Under the pieces are notes generated by a model. That model saw only the letters and a program-made list of their open reading frames with translations, searched no databases and was not told where the DNA came from. A DNA stretch of 64,000 nt from Luzula sylvatica. Lineage: Eukaryota > Streptophyta > Magnoliopsida > Poales > Juncaceae. Position 1 is the stretch's first letter. Every line of letters starts with the position of its first letter. Location of the stretch: NCBI GenBank assembly GCA_946800325.1, contig OX326956.1:18070667-18134666 (forward strand), written 5' to 3'. Shown in pieces: positions 1-12,187 of the stretch. Both the position numbers and the translations under genes were made by a program.

Positions 1-1721
1 CTCTCTTCTTCTTTCTCTCTTCCAAGCACATGCAAGACAATCCAAGATACTTCAAGATTCTTCAAGAAAGCCATTGAGGTTTCGTACCGTGACCTGGATT
101 CATTCCTTTCGGGCGATTCCTCCTCCTCCTCGAAGATCGTACCGTGACCAGGGCTCATTCCTTTTCGGGCGATTTAGAAGTGACCGTGACTCGATCCGTT
201 TTCTTCGCAGCGAGCTGGATTCGTGACTCGGAGAGAAGAGTTTTTGTGAAGATCAGTGGAAAAGACCCCTTGACCAGAGCTTGCTCTTTTAGGGTGATTT
301 CGCGAACCTCACGACTCGAGCTCGATCTCCTTTCGACCAGTCCTCGACGTGACGTGAGAAATCGATCTTTCGGCACGAGGAGAGAAGACCAAGAGCTGCA
401 TCACGAGTTTCCCTCATTCTAGGTGTACTCTTTCTTATCTCTTGATGTTCTTGTTGTTTGGTTTAGTCTAAACTTTGTGTATGGAAAATTCTGCGATTTA
501 TTGAATCTTTTAATCTCAAAACTTCTTGCTTGTTTGTGTTACTCTAGTTTTGAATCGTGCGTAATTTTAGTTATAATCGCACCATAATTGAACCGTTCTT
601 GCAACTTCTTGAATTGCTTGAAATTAGTTTCTGAACCATAATTCAGCCTTATTTGTCAATCTAGTTAAAAATGCACCAACTCTTAATCGTTCTTGAAACT
701 TCTTGAGTTGGTTATTTGTGTGTTACATTATAACTCTGAACCTCTCGTGAAGCTCTAGGTTAATTGTCTTGCTTGAAATAAACTTCAAAATCTCATTTCA
801 GCCTTGTTTGCAAAAACGCAGAAATATGCGTTTTCTTGATTTTCTTGACTAGTTTGATGTGCTTTAAATCGTGTATAAATCTGAACCCTTATGAAATTCT
901 CAAAATTTGGTTTCAATGGAATTTCTTGGTCAAGAACTTCTCTTTAACCTCTAAAACACCATAATCAAGTGAGAAATTCCATAGAAACAAAAGTTAGAAG
1001 TTTTTGTGAGTAGTTTAAATCAAAAATTTTGAATCATAATTGATGCACCAGCTCTCTGTGGATCGATCCTCATATTTACCACTGTAAAAACATGAGATTA
1101 AATTCTTTGATATTTGAGGTTTAAAACAACGACGATACTTTTCAAGTGTCTAAAAAACCCGCTCATCAAGTGTTCGAGGGGGCGTGGTTTCAGTTGTGGC
1201 GTGGTTGAAACCACCACTCTTGGGATAGAGTGCAGCAGACTTTTACCCCATGTAGATCCGAGGTATTAGTCTATGAGTGAGTCCCGTGTTGTTATCGTTG
1301 TGGTTTCACAATGAGAATTATGTAGTGGTTGTTGTCGTATTTACAGAATTCCTAGATCGTTGTAGTCGGTCATCATGGTAGTTCTCGTAGTAGGTTGTCG
1401 TGGTAGTCGTCGTTGAGTAAATAATAATTAAATATTATTTTACTTATCTAACTCTCAGCCAACATTTCCAGGTAGCACTTGAGGTGGCAGTGGCATTCAT
1501 GTAGAATACGAGCGTAGCGGAGTGTGCGATCACTAGTTATCATTTGTATTCGTTTTAGTTGTATTTGTTTATGCCCACCATATGTATATTGAGTACATGT
1601 AGATTGTAGATTATAATTTATGCCAACTGGTTTTTATATTTGTGTATTTTTAACTCTGTTAATGCTCATATAATTATGGTAAGTACGTTGTGCACGATTA
1701 TCTTATTTTCGGGTTGTGACA
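1..1721 (+). mobile_element. Ty3/gypsy-like LTR, 3' part (5' end outside window)
   Basis: The stretch has no credible reading frame and ends in GGGTTGTGACA (1711-1721). That is the usual 3' terminus of many plant Ty3/gypsy (Tekay/Del-like) LTRs, which is normally followed by a tRNA-Met primer-binding site. Here the tetranucleotide repeat follows instead. This fits either a 3' LTR at the element's right edge or a 5' LTR cut just after its end. Positions 80-310 hold a degenerate tandem repeat of about 55 bases whose units contain CCGTGACC and TTCGGGCGAT. Family assignment is inference from the terminus and overall character; no internal domain is in the window. Confidence 0.5.
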
Positions 1722-2234
1722 ACCTAAGTAAGTAACTAACTAACTAACTAACTAATTAACTAACTAAATAACTAACTAATTAACTACCTTCTTACATACT
1801 AAATTACTAACTAAATTACTAACTAATTAATTAACTAACTAACAAACTACTAGATACCTAACTAACTAACTAACTAAATAATTAACTAACAATCTAACTA
1901 ACTGACTAACTAACTATCTAACTAACTAACTAACTATATAACTAACTAACTATTATCTCACTAACTAACTAACAAACTAACTAACTAAATAACTAACTAA
2001 TTAACTAACTAACTGACTTACTATATAACTACTAGCTGACTAACTAACTAAGTAATTAACTAACTAACTACCTACCTACCTTTATACATACCTATTAACT
2101 AACTAACTAACTAACTACCTAACTAATTAATTAACTGACTACCTAACTAACTAAACTAAGTAACTGACTAACTAACTGACTAACTAGGTAACTGACTAAC
2201 TAACTGACTAACTAAGTAAATAACTAATTAAGTA
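1722..2234 (-). repeat. (CTAA)n composite tetranucleotide array, block 1
   Basis: Runs of CTAA/AACT with point variants, that is, the TTAG repeat read on the minus strand. It starts directly after the gypsy-like LTR terminus and reverses orientation at about 2235. It includes reverse-complement spacer copies such as TTTATACATACC near 2080. No gene. Confidence 0.95.
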
Positions 2235-2343
2235 AATTAGTTTGTTAGTTAGTTAGTTAATAGGTATTTAGGATGATAGTTAGTTAGGTCGTTAGTTAGT
2301 TAATTAATTAGTTATTTACTTAATTATTTTGTTAGTTAGCTAG

Positions 2344-2375
<32 letters not shown>

Positions 2376-3186
2376 GCGTATGTTGAATGTAGTTAGTTAC
2401 TTAGTTAGTTAGTTAATTAATTAGTTAGTTAATTAGTTCATATGGTATGTAGGAAGATAGTTAGGTATGTAGTTAGTTAGCTAGTTAATATGTATGTAAG
2501 TAGGTAGTTAATTAGTTAGTTAGTTAGATAGGTAGTTAATTAGTTATTAATTTAGTTAGTTAGTAGTTAGTTAGTTAGTTGGCTAGTTAGTTAGTTAGAT
2601 AGTTTGTTAGATAGTTAGTAAGTTCATAGGTATGTAGGAAGCTAGTTATTTTAGTTAGTTATCTAGTAGTCAGTCAGTTAGTTAGTTAGTTAGTTAATTA
2701 GTTAGTTAGCTAGTAGTTAGTTAGTTAGTTAGTTAGTTAATTAGTTAGTTAGTTTGTTAGTTTGCTAGTTAGTTAGTTAGTTAGTATGCTCGTTAGTTAG
2801 TGGGTATGTAGGAAGGTAGCTGTCAGTTAGTTTGTCAGTTATATAGTTAGTTTGTTTGTTTGTTAGCTAGTAGTTAGTTAGTTAGTTAGTCAGTTAGTTT
2901 GTTAGCTAGCAGTTAGTTAGTTAGTTAGTTAGTTAGGTAGTCAGTCAGTTAGTTAATTAGTTAGTTAGTTAATCAGTTAGTTAGTTAGTTAGTTAATAAG
3001 TATGTAATAAGATTGTTAGTTCGTTAGTTAGATAGTTAGTTAATTGGTTAGTTAGTAAGTCATGTAGTAGTTACTAAGTTAATTAGTTAACTAGTTAGTT
3101 AGTTAGTTAGCTAGTAGTTTGTTAGTTATTTAGTTCGTTTGATAGTTACTTAGTTAGTTAGTTAGTTATTTAGTAGTTATTTAGTA

Positions 3187-3217
<31 letters not shown>

Positions 3218-3815
3218 CAGTTAGCGGGTAGTTAGTTAGTTAGTTAGTTAGTAAGGTATGTTGGAAAATTGTTTGTTCGTTAGTTAGTTAGATAGTTAGT
3301 TAGTTAGTTATTTAGTTAGTTAGTAAGTTAAATAGTTAGTTAGTTAGTTAGTGGGTATGTAGGAAGGTAGGTAGCTAGTTAGTTAGTTAGTTTGTTAGTT
3401 AGTTAGTGGGTATGTTGGAAGGTAGTTACATAGTTAGTTAGTTAATTAGTTAGTAATTTAGTTAGCTAGTAGTTAGTTAGTTGGTTAGTTAGTTAGTTAG
3501 TTAGTTAGTTAGTGAGCTAGTTGTTAGTCTCTTAGTAAGTTACTTAGTTAATCTGTTAGTTAGTTAGTTAGCTAGTAGTTAGTTAGTTAGTTATTTAGTC
3601 AGTTAATTAGTTAGTTATTTAGTTAGTTAGCTAGTAGTTAATTAGTTAATTAGTTTGTTTGTTTGTTAGTTAGTGGGTATGTAAGAAGGTAGTTAGTTAG
3701 TTTGTTAGTTTGTTAGCAAGTTAGCTAGTAGTTTGTTTGTTAGCTAGCTAGTTAGTTATTTAGCTAGTTAGTTAATTAGTTAGTGAGTTAGTTAGTTAGT
3801 TAATTAGTTAGTTAT

Positions 3816-3852
<37 letters not shown>

Positions 3853-4232
3853 CAGTTGGTTAGCTAGTATCTAGTTAGTTAGTTAGTTAGTTAGTTAGTT
3901 TGTTAGTTAGTTATTTCGATAGTTTGTTAGTTAGTTAGTGACCTAGTAATTAGTTAGTTAGTATGTTCGTTAGTTAGTGAGTATGTAGGAAGGTTGATGT
4001 CAGTTAGTCAGTCAGTTAGATAGTTAGTCTGCTAGTTTGTTAGCTAGTAGTTAGTTAGTTAGTTAGTTAGTTAGGTAGTTAGTCAGTTAGTTCATTAGTT
4101 TGTTAGTTAGTTAGTTAGTTAGTCAGTTAGTTAGTTAATATGTATGTAAGAAGGTTGTTAGTTAGTAAGTTAGATAGTTAGTTATCTAGTACTTAGTTAG
4201 TTAGTTAGTTAGTAACTTAACTTTTTAGTTAT

Positions 4233-4263
<31 letters not shown>

Positions 4264-4752
4264 TCTAGTAGTTAGTTTGTTAGTTAGTTAGTAAATTAGT
4301 TAGTTAGTTAGTAAGTTAGTTAGTTAGTATGTATCTAAGAAGGTAGTTAATTAGTTAGTCTGTTAGATAGTTAGTTAATTAAGTTAGTTAGTTAGGTAGT
4401 TAGTTAGTTAGTTATCTAGTACTTAGTTAGTTCGTTGGTCAGTTAATTAGTTAGTTAATATATATGTATGAAGGTAGTTAGTTAGTTAGTTAGCTAGTAG
4501 TTTGTTAGTTAGGTAGTTAGTTAGTTAGTTAGTTATTTAGTTAGTTAGTTAGTGAGCTAGTAGTCAGTTAGTTAGTTAATAGGTTTGTATGAATATTGTC
4601 AGTTAGTTAGTTAGTTAGATAGTTGGTTAATTAGTTAGTATGTATGTAATAAGGTAGTTAATTAGTTTGTTAGAAAGTTAATTAGTTAGTTAGTTAGTTA
4701 GTTAGTTATCTAGTAGTTAGTATGTTAGTTAGTTTGTTAATTAATTAGTTAT

Positions 4753-4808
<56 letters not shown>

Positions 4809-6059
4809 ATAGTGGGAATGTAGGAAAGTAGTTAGTTAGTTAGTTAGTTAGTTAATTAGTTAGTCAGTTAATTAGTTAGTTCGTAGGTATGTAAGAAGAT
4901 AGTAAGCTAATTAGTTGGTTAGTCGGTTCGTTAGTTAGTTAGTTGGTCAGTTAGTTAATTAGTCAATGGGTTTGTAGGAAGGTAGTTAGTTAATTAATTA
5001 GTTAGGTAGTTAGTTAGTTAGTTAGTTAGTTATTAGGTATGTATAAAGGTATGTAGGTAGTTAGTTAGTTAGTTAATTACTTAGTTAGATAGTTAGCTAG
5101 TAGTTAGATAGTTAGTTAATTAGTTAGTTAGTTAATTAGTTAGTTATTTAGTTAGCTAGTTTGTTAGTTAGTTTGTGAGCTAATAGTTAGATAGTTAGTT
5201 AGTCAGTTAGTTAGATAGTTAGTTAAATAGTTAGTTATTTAGTTAGTTAGTTCGGTAGTAGTTAGTTTGTTAGTTAATTAGTTAACTAGTTAGTTATTTA
5301 GTTAGTTAGTTAGTTAGTTAGCTGGCAGTTTTTTAGTTAGTCAGTTAATTAGTTAGTTAGTTAGGTAGTTAGTTAGTTAATTAGTTTGTTAGTTAGTTCG
5401 TTAGTTACTTAGTTAGTTAGTTAGTCAGTTAGTTAATATATATGTATGAAGGTAGTTAGTTAGTAAATTAGTTACTTAGTTAATTAGATAGTAGTTAGTT
5501 AGTTAGGTAGTTAGTGAGTTAGTAAGTCAATTTGTTAGCTAATAGTTAGTTAGTTAGTTAATTGGTATGTAGGAATATCGTTAGTTAGTTAGTTAGTTAG
5601 TTAGTTAGTATGTATGTAAGAAGATGGTTAATTAGTTAGTTAGATAGTTAATTAGTTTGTTAGTGAGTTATCTAGGAGTTAATAAGTTAGTTAGTTTGTT
5701 AATTAATTAGTTATTTAGTTAGTTAGTTAGCTAGTAGTTAGTTAGTTAGTTAGTTAGTTAGGTAGTTAGTTAGTTAGTTAGTGGGTATGTAGGAAGGTAG
5801 GTAGGTAATTAGTTAGTAAATTAGTTAATTAGTTAGTTAGTTAGTTCATAGGTATGTAAGAAGATAGTTAGTTAGTTAGTTAGTTAATTAGTTAGTTTGT
5901 TAGTTAGCTAGTAGTTAGTTAGTTAGTTAGTTAGTTTGTTAGTTAGTTAGTAAGTATGTTAGTTAGTTAGTTAGTTTGTTCATTAGTTAGTGGGTTTGTA
6001 GGAAGGTAGATGTCAGTTTGAAAGTAAGTTAATTAGTTAGTTAGTTAGTTAGCTAGTAT

Positions 6060-6092
<33 letters not shown>

Positions 6093-6178
6093 AAGTTAAT
6101 TAGTTAGTTAGTTGGCCGGTTAGTTTGTTAGTTAGTTAGTTAATATGTATGTAAGAAGGTTGTTAGTTAGTTAATTAG

Positions 6179-6209
<31 letters not shown>

Positions 6210-6331
6210 TCTAGTAGTTGGTTAGTTATTTAATTAGTTAGTTAGTTACTTAGTTAGTTAGTTAGTTAGTTAGTTAGTAATTAGTTAGTTAGTTAGTCAA
6301 TTAGTTCGTTAATTAGTTAATAAGTTAGTTT

Positions 6332-6365
<34 letters not shown>

Positions 6366-6462
6366 GGATTTTTTAGTAGGCAGTTAGTTAATTAGTTAGT
6401 TAAGTAGTTAGTTAGTTATGTAGTTAAAAGGTATGTATGAAGGTAGATAGTTATTTTGTTAT

Positions 6463-6495
<33 letters not shown>

Positions 6496-7069
6496 AGTTA
6501 GTTAGTTAGTGAGTTAGTTAGTTTGTTAGTCAGTTAATAGGTACGTAGGAACGTAGTTAGTTAGTCAGTAAGTTAGTTTGTCACTTAGTTAGTTAGATAG
6601 CTATATAGTTAAGTAGTCAGTCGGTTAGTTTGTTTGTTAGTCAGTCAGTTAGTTAGTTAGTTAGTTAGTTAGTGGGTTTGTAGGAAGGTAGTTAGTTAAT
6701 TAGTTAGTTTAGTAGTTAGTTAGATAGTTAGTTATTAGGTATGTAGGAAGGTACTTAGTTAGTTAGTTAGTTAGTTCGTCAGTTAGTTAGTGGGTACGTA
6801 GGAAGGTAGTTAGTTAGTTAGTTAGTTAGTTAGATAGTTAAGTAGTTAGTTAGTTAGTTTGTTTGTTAGTTAGTTAGTTAGTTAATTAGTTAGTTAGTTA
6901 ATTTGTTAGTTGGTTAGATAGTTAGTTAGTTAATTAATTAGTTAGTTAGTTAGTTAGTTAGTAAACTAGTAGTTAGTTAGTTAGTTAATTAGTTAGTTAT
7001 TTAGTTAGTTAGTTTATAGGTATGTGGGAACATCGTTAGTTAGTTAGCTAGTTTGTTAATTTGTTAGTA

Positions 7070-7100
<31 letters not shown>

Positions 7101-7745
7101 AAGTTAGTTAGTTAGTTAATATGTATGTAAGAAGGTAGTTAATTATCTAATTGGATAGTTAATTAGTTAGTTAGTTAGTTAGTAAGTTATCTTGTAGTTA
7201 GTTAGTTAGTTAGTTTGTTAATTAGTTAGTTATATAGATAGTTAATTAGTTAGTTAGTTAGCTAGTAGCTAGTTAGTTAGTTAGTTAGTTAGTTAGTAAG
7301 TTAGTTAGTGGGTATGTAGGAAGGTATTTATTTTGTTATTTACTTAGTTAATTAGTTAATTACTTAGTTAGTTAGTTCATAGGATTGTAGGGAGATAGTT
7401 AGTTAGTTAGTTAGTTAGTCAGTGAGTGGGTTGTAGGAAGGTAGTTAGTTAATTATTAAGTTAGGTAGTTAGTTAGTATGTTATTTAATAGGTATGTATA
7501 AGGGTAGTTAGTCAGTTAGTTAGAGAGTTAGTTAGCTAGTTGGCTAGTAGTTAGTTAGTTAGTTAGTAGTTAGTTAGTTAGTTAATTTGTTAGTCAGTTA
7601 GTTAGTTACTTAGTTAGTGGGTTTGTAGGAAGGTAGTTAGTTAATTAGTAGCTATAAGTTAGTTAGTTAGTTAGTTTCATAGTTTGGTAGTTAGTTAGTT
7701 TTTTACTTAGTGAGTTAGCTAATAGGTATGTAGGAAGGTAGTTAA
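2235..7745 (+). repeat. (TTAG)n composite array, block 2
   Basis: About 5.5 kb of TTAG repeats with frequent one-base variants. About every 60-150 bases a short spacer of the form GGGTATGTAGGAAGGTAG, AATATGTATGTAAGAAGGTAG or AATAGGTATGTATGAAGG interrupts the runs. Because the unit is 4 bases long, TAG falls in every forward frame within 12 bases and TAA in every reverse frame, so coding is excluded. The block ends exactly where the copia A LTR starts. Confidence 0.95.
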
Positions 7746-8400
7746 TGAAAGAAAATATGGCTTAAGAATTAACTTGGAAGAATTTATATAATTAGGCAAA
7801 TATACAATCAGAATTGGGCCAGTTCAGAATCTGGGCCTGCTCATAATTTAGAATTTTAATCTAATTTCTAATAATTAGATTTTAATCAGAATTTTGGGCT
7901 TATTCTGAATTTATTTAGTTTTGGGCTTTAATTATGAAATTAGGGTTTCTTAACCTAATTTCGGATTTAACCTAAAATTGCCTATATATATATTCAGAAT
8001 TTCATTTTTCTTTTTTTTTTCTCTCTCCAATTTTCTGACCTAATTCGGCTGCCGAATTTTCTCTCTTTCACACAAAACCGAGACTGAGATCTGGAGAGTT
8101 TTTGAGTAGAGTTTCTGAGCAGGTTCTTGAGAGGAATAATCGTGACACCGACTAGAACGGTGTTGGCGGTTTCGATCAGACGAAATCAAGGTGGACACGA
8201 GTAGAGGGAGTGCAAGAGCAATCCTTGGAGAAGGTTCACGAAATCTGGATAAGTAGGCTTCACGTACTAACTTGTACGAGGTAAAATTCTGAATAACTCT
8301 TCCTTTTTCGTGGTTTTCGAGTATGATCCAGGGTAGAATTAGGTTATACATACGAAATAATTCCGCTGCAAACCTCTAAATTCGTGTGTATAATCCTACA
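7746..8400 (+). mobile_element. 5' LTR of copia A
   Basis: It starts TGAAAGAAAATATGG directly after the array and ends TAATCCTACA one base before the PBS, giving TG...CA ends and 655 bp. A TATATATATA box at 7984-7993 is followed by a CT-rich tract, as at an LTR U3/R boundary. The start resembles that of the B-family LTRs (TGAAGGAAATACAG). No matching 3' LTR exists in the window, so the boundaries rest on the PBS and terminal dinucleotides. Confidence 0.75.
7984..7993 (+). promoter_or_regulatory. LTR TATA box, copia A
   Basis: TATATATATA lies about 240 bases into the LTR and upstream of a pyrimidine-rich tract. This is the usual place for the U3 promoter TATA element. Confidence 0.5.
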
Positions 8401-8401
8401 G

Positions 8402-8413
8402 TGGTATCAGAGC
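8402..8413 (+). other. Primer-binding site, tRNA-Met initiator (copia A)
   Basis: TGGTATCAGAGC is the standard plant copia PBS complementary to the 3' end of initiator tRNA-Met. It lies one base after the CA end of the LTR, which fixes that end. Confidence 0.9.
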
Positions 8414-9907
8414 AAGTGCTTGTTAAAACCATCGAAAATTAGATTTTCAGATTTGTAGATTAGAATTTTATAATTTGAGAAATTTTAGAATTTTTGGGCT
8501 AAATTGCAAAAATTACATAATTAAAATTCTGTTGAAAATTGGATTTTCAGAAAATTAGATTTTCAGAATATATTGTAATTGATACAGATTAGATCTGTTT
8601 AAAATTGTATTTTCAGAATAAAATTGGAAATTCAGAAAAATTAGATTTTCAAAATATATTTTGTATTTAAAACAGATTAGATCTGTTGAAAATTGGATTT
8701 TTAGAATATATTGTAATAAAGACATATTGGATATGTTGAAAAATGAATCTGTTAAATATATTTTAATAAATACAGATTTTCAAAAAAAAAAAAAAAAAAA
8801 TGCCCAATAATTTAAATACAGATCTGTTGAAAGTTGAAATTTTTTTTTCTGACGTTTCTCGATCGAACTTGGAGTTGCGATCGTACGAACAAAATTCTGG
8901 ACAACATTTTTTCTGTCAAAAATGCCCAATAATTTAAAATTTTCAATTTATAAATTCAATTCGGTATAGCATATAGCCTAAAACGGGGATGATTGTTTGT
9001 GAATGTTTGTATGTGTGTTGTGATTGTTTGTATGTATGTTGTGATTGTTTGTATGTATGTTGTGTGGGGGCCAGTGAGCTTTCCAAATTGTACACTATTT
9101 TAATATGGGGATCGGTGAGTCTTCCAAATTGTATTAGAATAGGTTTAGTTTTGAAAAAGGAATCTTCAAAATAAGACGACACGAAGATTGGATCTTCAAG
9201 AACAGACGACACAACACGAAGATTGGATCTTCAAGAACAGCACAAGATCATCTTGGGTTTTAGGGTTGGGAATTTAGGGTTTTATGATTGCTCATAAAAC
9301 TAAAAGGCCTATATGCTATACCGTACAATTTTTGTTTTGTTTTTGTTTTTATGCATGAATAAAATAAAAGTTAAATAAATGATTTTAAGAAAAGAAAATC
9401 CTCCCACATAATTATCAAGTAACTTGCCTCCCTAAATGGAACCTTCTAGTCTAGTCTTTGTTTACTCATGTTGCATGGCCTTAGTCTGACACAAGTTTAC
9501 ACGTACGTAGAAAAGAAGGCACGCATTGATTAGGGATTGATATGTTGCACGGCTTTAGTCAGGCATGTCAATTCGCTAATTGAATGATACTCCATTTATG
9601 GTTTGGACTTGACCAATTAGCTAGCTAGGCTAGTATTTGGGGGCAAGGAGTGAGGTACACATACTCTGGTTTTGAGTTGGACTCAATACTGGACCTCGCG
9701 AATAAAGCAAGAATCGTCTTAGAGATGATTGGACACCGTCCTACCCAACGTGACGTGTTTTCTGAGTGGTTGGCCTTAGTCACCTTAGAAATATGTTAAA
9801 TAGGGATCTTGTCCATTATGAGATTTAAGGTATCAAATCTCCGTTTCAATAGTGGGGGCTATTTGAAATGATAAAATAATGGGTATTTCAACTGGGCAAG
9901 AAAGTAA
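8414..9907 (+). other. Non-coding leader of copia A where gag-protease would lie
   Basis: No gag or protease reading frame is visible. The stretch holds AT-rich repeats of an AGATTTTCAGAA type (8440-8760), a 21-base tandem repeat of about 3.3 copies (8989-9064) and an inverted repeat (8957-8984 against 9301-9330, core CGGTATAGCATATAGCCT). From about 9360 to 9860 the sequence matches, imperfectly, the leader of element B on the other strand. A motif of the type GCATGGCCTTAGTCTGGCAT occurs at about 9473 and 9543 and again at 12424. Confidence 0.7.
8957..9330. repeat. Inverted-repeat insertion-like segment in copia A leader
   Basis: The arms CAATTCGGTATAGCATATAG and the complement of CTATATGCTATACCGTACAA face each other across about 320 bases. 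Inside are the 21-base tandem repeat and a direct repeat around GATTGGATCTTCAAGAACAG (about 9190-9240). It could be a small foldback element inserted in the leader. No target duplication was established. Confidence 0.45.
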
Positions 9908-12187
9908 AAGCCATTCGATCGGATAGGTGGCGAATACTTGAGCTATGAGTTTGAGGACTATCTTCGAGATTGTGGTATAGTATCACAATGGACTCCACCC
10001 GGTACACCCCAATGGAATGGAGTGTCTGAGAGGAGGAATCGGACTTTGTTAGACATGGTTCGCTCGATGATGAGTCGAACAGATTTGCCAAAGTCATTTT
10101 GGGGTTTCGCGCTTCAAACGGCCACTCATATACTGAATAGAGTTCCGTCCAAATCGGTTGAAAAGACACCATATGAATTATGGCATGGCAAGGTGCCATC
10201 ATTGTCTTATCTTAAGATTTGGGGTTGCGAGGCATACGTCAAAAGGTTATTGACGAAAAAACTCGACCCAAGATCAGACAAATGTTTATTTGTGGGGTAT
10301 CCTCAAGAAACCAGAGGATACTACTTTTACTTGCCTAGCGAAAACAAGGTTTTCGTGGCTCGACGAGGACACTTCTTAGAGAAGGAATTCCTAGATCGTC
10401 AAGCCAGTGGGAGTAAAATTGATCTCGAAGAAATTCGAGAACCACAAAGTGAACAAGCTGATTTGGAACAAGATTCTGAGTTACCATTGGATGGTGGACC
10501 AGAATCTAATACACAAGCTATACGTAGATCTGGTAGGATTCGTCAAGAACCTGAGAGATATGGATTTCTCATTAGTAATGACGATGATGAGTTGACTCTA
10601 GATGATGAGCCAAACTCCTACAAAGGTGCTATGTCTAGCTTGGATTCCTCGAAATGGCATGACGACATGAAAACCGAGATCCAATCCATGTATGATAATA
10701 AGGTTTGGAATCTTATTGATCTACCTGATGGTGCTAAGACCGTTGGGTGCAAATGGGTTTTCAAGAAGAAAACTGACATGGATGGTAATGTACACACTTT
10801 TAAAGCAAGACTGGTGGCGAAAGGTTTCAAGCAAATTCATGGTATAGACTATGATGAAACGTTTTCTCCAGTAGCCATGTTTAAAAGTATTCGCATTCTT
10901 CTAGCGATAGCTGCATATCACGATTATGAGATATGGCAGATGGATGTCAAAACCGCTTTCCTTAACGGGAACCTTACCGAGGATGTGTATATGACACAAC
11001 CCGAGGGTTTTGTCGATCCAAAGAATCCGAATAAAGTGTGCAAGCTTATGAGATCCATTTATGGATTAAAACAAGCATCTCGTGCATGGAACATACGATT
11101 CGATGAGGTTATCGCAAAGTATGGTTTCATTCAAAACATCGAGGAACCTTGTGTATACAAGAAATTCAGTGGGAGTTCGGTTGTATTCCTCATCTTGTAC
11201 GTGGACGACATCTTACTCATTGGAAATGACATCCCGATGCTTAACCAGGTTAAGGCATATTTGGGTAGTCAATTCGCAATGAAGGACTTAGGAGAAGCTG
11301 CCTATATTTTAGGTGTGAAGATCTATAGAGATAGATCGAGGAGACTTCTCGGACTAAGTCAAAGTACATATATTGACAAAGTGATAACTAGGTTTCACAT
11401 GGAGCAATCCAAGAAAGGATTTCTGCCAATGTCACATGGCATCACTCTCACTAAGGCTCAGTGTCCTTCAACGGACGCTGAACGTGAGCGAATGAGTCGG
11501 ATCCCATACGCTTCGGCTATAGGATCGATCATGTATGCCATGCTATGTACTAGACCAGATGTCGCATATGCGTTGAGTGTGACTTCCCGCTATCAGTCTG
11601 ATCCAGGGGAAGCTCACTGGTCCGCAGTCAAGAGCATTCTTAAGTATCTCAGGAATACTGAAGATATGTTTCTTGTCTATGGAGGTTCGGAAGGAGATCT
11701 GATTATCCAAGGATATACAGATGCTAGTTTCCAAACTTGCCCGGACGATTTCCAATCTCAAAGTGGTTACGTCTTTACGCTCAATGGCGGAGCTGTTGTT
11801 TGGAAAAGCTCCAAACAGAAGACGGTGGCTGATTCTACAACTGAAGCGGAATACATCGCGGCTTCGGAAGCCGCAAAGGAGGCTGTCTGGCTACGACAGT
11901 TCGTGATGGAACTTGGCGTTATGCCAAGTATCTCGGATTCCATGGATGTCTATTGTGACAATAACAGAGCAATAGCACAATCTAAGGAACCGAGAGCGCA
12001 TCATCGGTCCAAACATGTACTCCGGCGTTACCACTTGATTCGTGAGATTACGAAGAGAGGTGACGTGAAAATAATGAAGATACCTACTGAGGATAACGTG
12101 GCCGATCCGTTTACGAAGCCACTATCACGTGCCAAGCATGAGCAGCATGCTAGGGCGATAGGATTGGCATATCTATCACAGTGTTAG
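9908..12187 (+). CDS. Copia pol fragment: integrase C-half, reverse transcriptase, RNase H
   Basis: An open frame from a stop at 9905-9907 to the natural stop at 12185-12187. Counting from Leu (TTG) at 9938, the integrase catalytic Glu is in NGVSERRNR (E31), the integrase C-terminal part runs to about residue 160 (FVGYPQETRGYYFYLPSENK), RT has QMDVKTAFLNG (about 334) and the YVDDI box (421-425), and RNase H has GYTDASF (D595), TEAEYIAASEA and VYCDNN. RT and RNase H have no stop or frameshift, so they look intact. The segment coding VKAIRSD just upstream is out of frame with GGEY: a small indel near 9925 separates the second catalytic Asp from the rest. There is no ATG at the start; this is a truncated polyprotein, not a gene of its own. 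Confidence 0.93.
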   Translation, partial: KPFDRIGGEYLSYEFEDYLRDCGIVSQWTPPGTPQWNGVSERRNRTLLDMVRSMMSRTDLPKSFWGFALQTATHILNRVPSKSVEKTPYELWHGKVPSLSYLKIWGCEAYVKRLLTKKLDPRSDKCLFVGYPQETRGYYFYLPSENKVFVARRGHFLEKEFLDRQASGSKIDLEEIREPQSEQADLEQDSELPLDGGPESNTQAIRRSGRIRQEPERYGFLISNDDDELTLDDEPNSYKGAMSSLDSSKWHDDMKTEIQSMYDNKVWNLIDLPDGAKTVGCKWVFKKKTDMDGNVHTFKARLVAKGFKQIHGIDYDETFSPVAMFKSIRILLAIAAYHDYEIWQMDVKTAFLNGNLTEDVYMTQPEGFVDPKNPNKVCKLMRSIYGLKQASRAWNIRFDEVIAKYGFIQNIEEPCVYKKFSGSSVVFLILYVDDILLIGNDIPMLNQVKAYLGSQFAMKDLGEAAYILGVKIYRDRSRRLLGLSQSTYIDKVITRFHMEQSKKGFLPMSHGITLTKAQCPSTDAERERMSRIPYASAIGSIMYAMLCTRPDVAYALSVTSRYQSDPGEAHWSAVKSILKYLRNTEDMFLVYGGSEGDLIIQGYTDASFQTCPDDFQSQSGYVFTLNGGAVVWKSSKQKTVADSTTEAEYIAASEAAKEAVWLRQFVMELGVMPSISDSMDVYCDNNRAIAQSKEPRAHHRSKHVLRRYHLIREITKRGDVKIMKIPTEDNVADPFTKPLSRAKHEQHARAIGLAYLSQC

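Noticed and set aside
144..422. 92-residue open frame near the left edge
   Set aside because: It overlaps the degenerate 55-base tandem repeat of the gypsy-like LTR and has an overlapping frame on the other strand; no domain seen.
1722..7745. CRISPR-like array because of regularly spaced short repeats
   Set aside because: Spacers belong to a few recurring variants and the 'repeats' are tetranucleotide runs in a plant genome; there is no CRISPR architecture.
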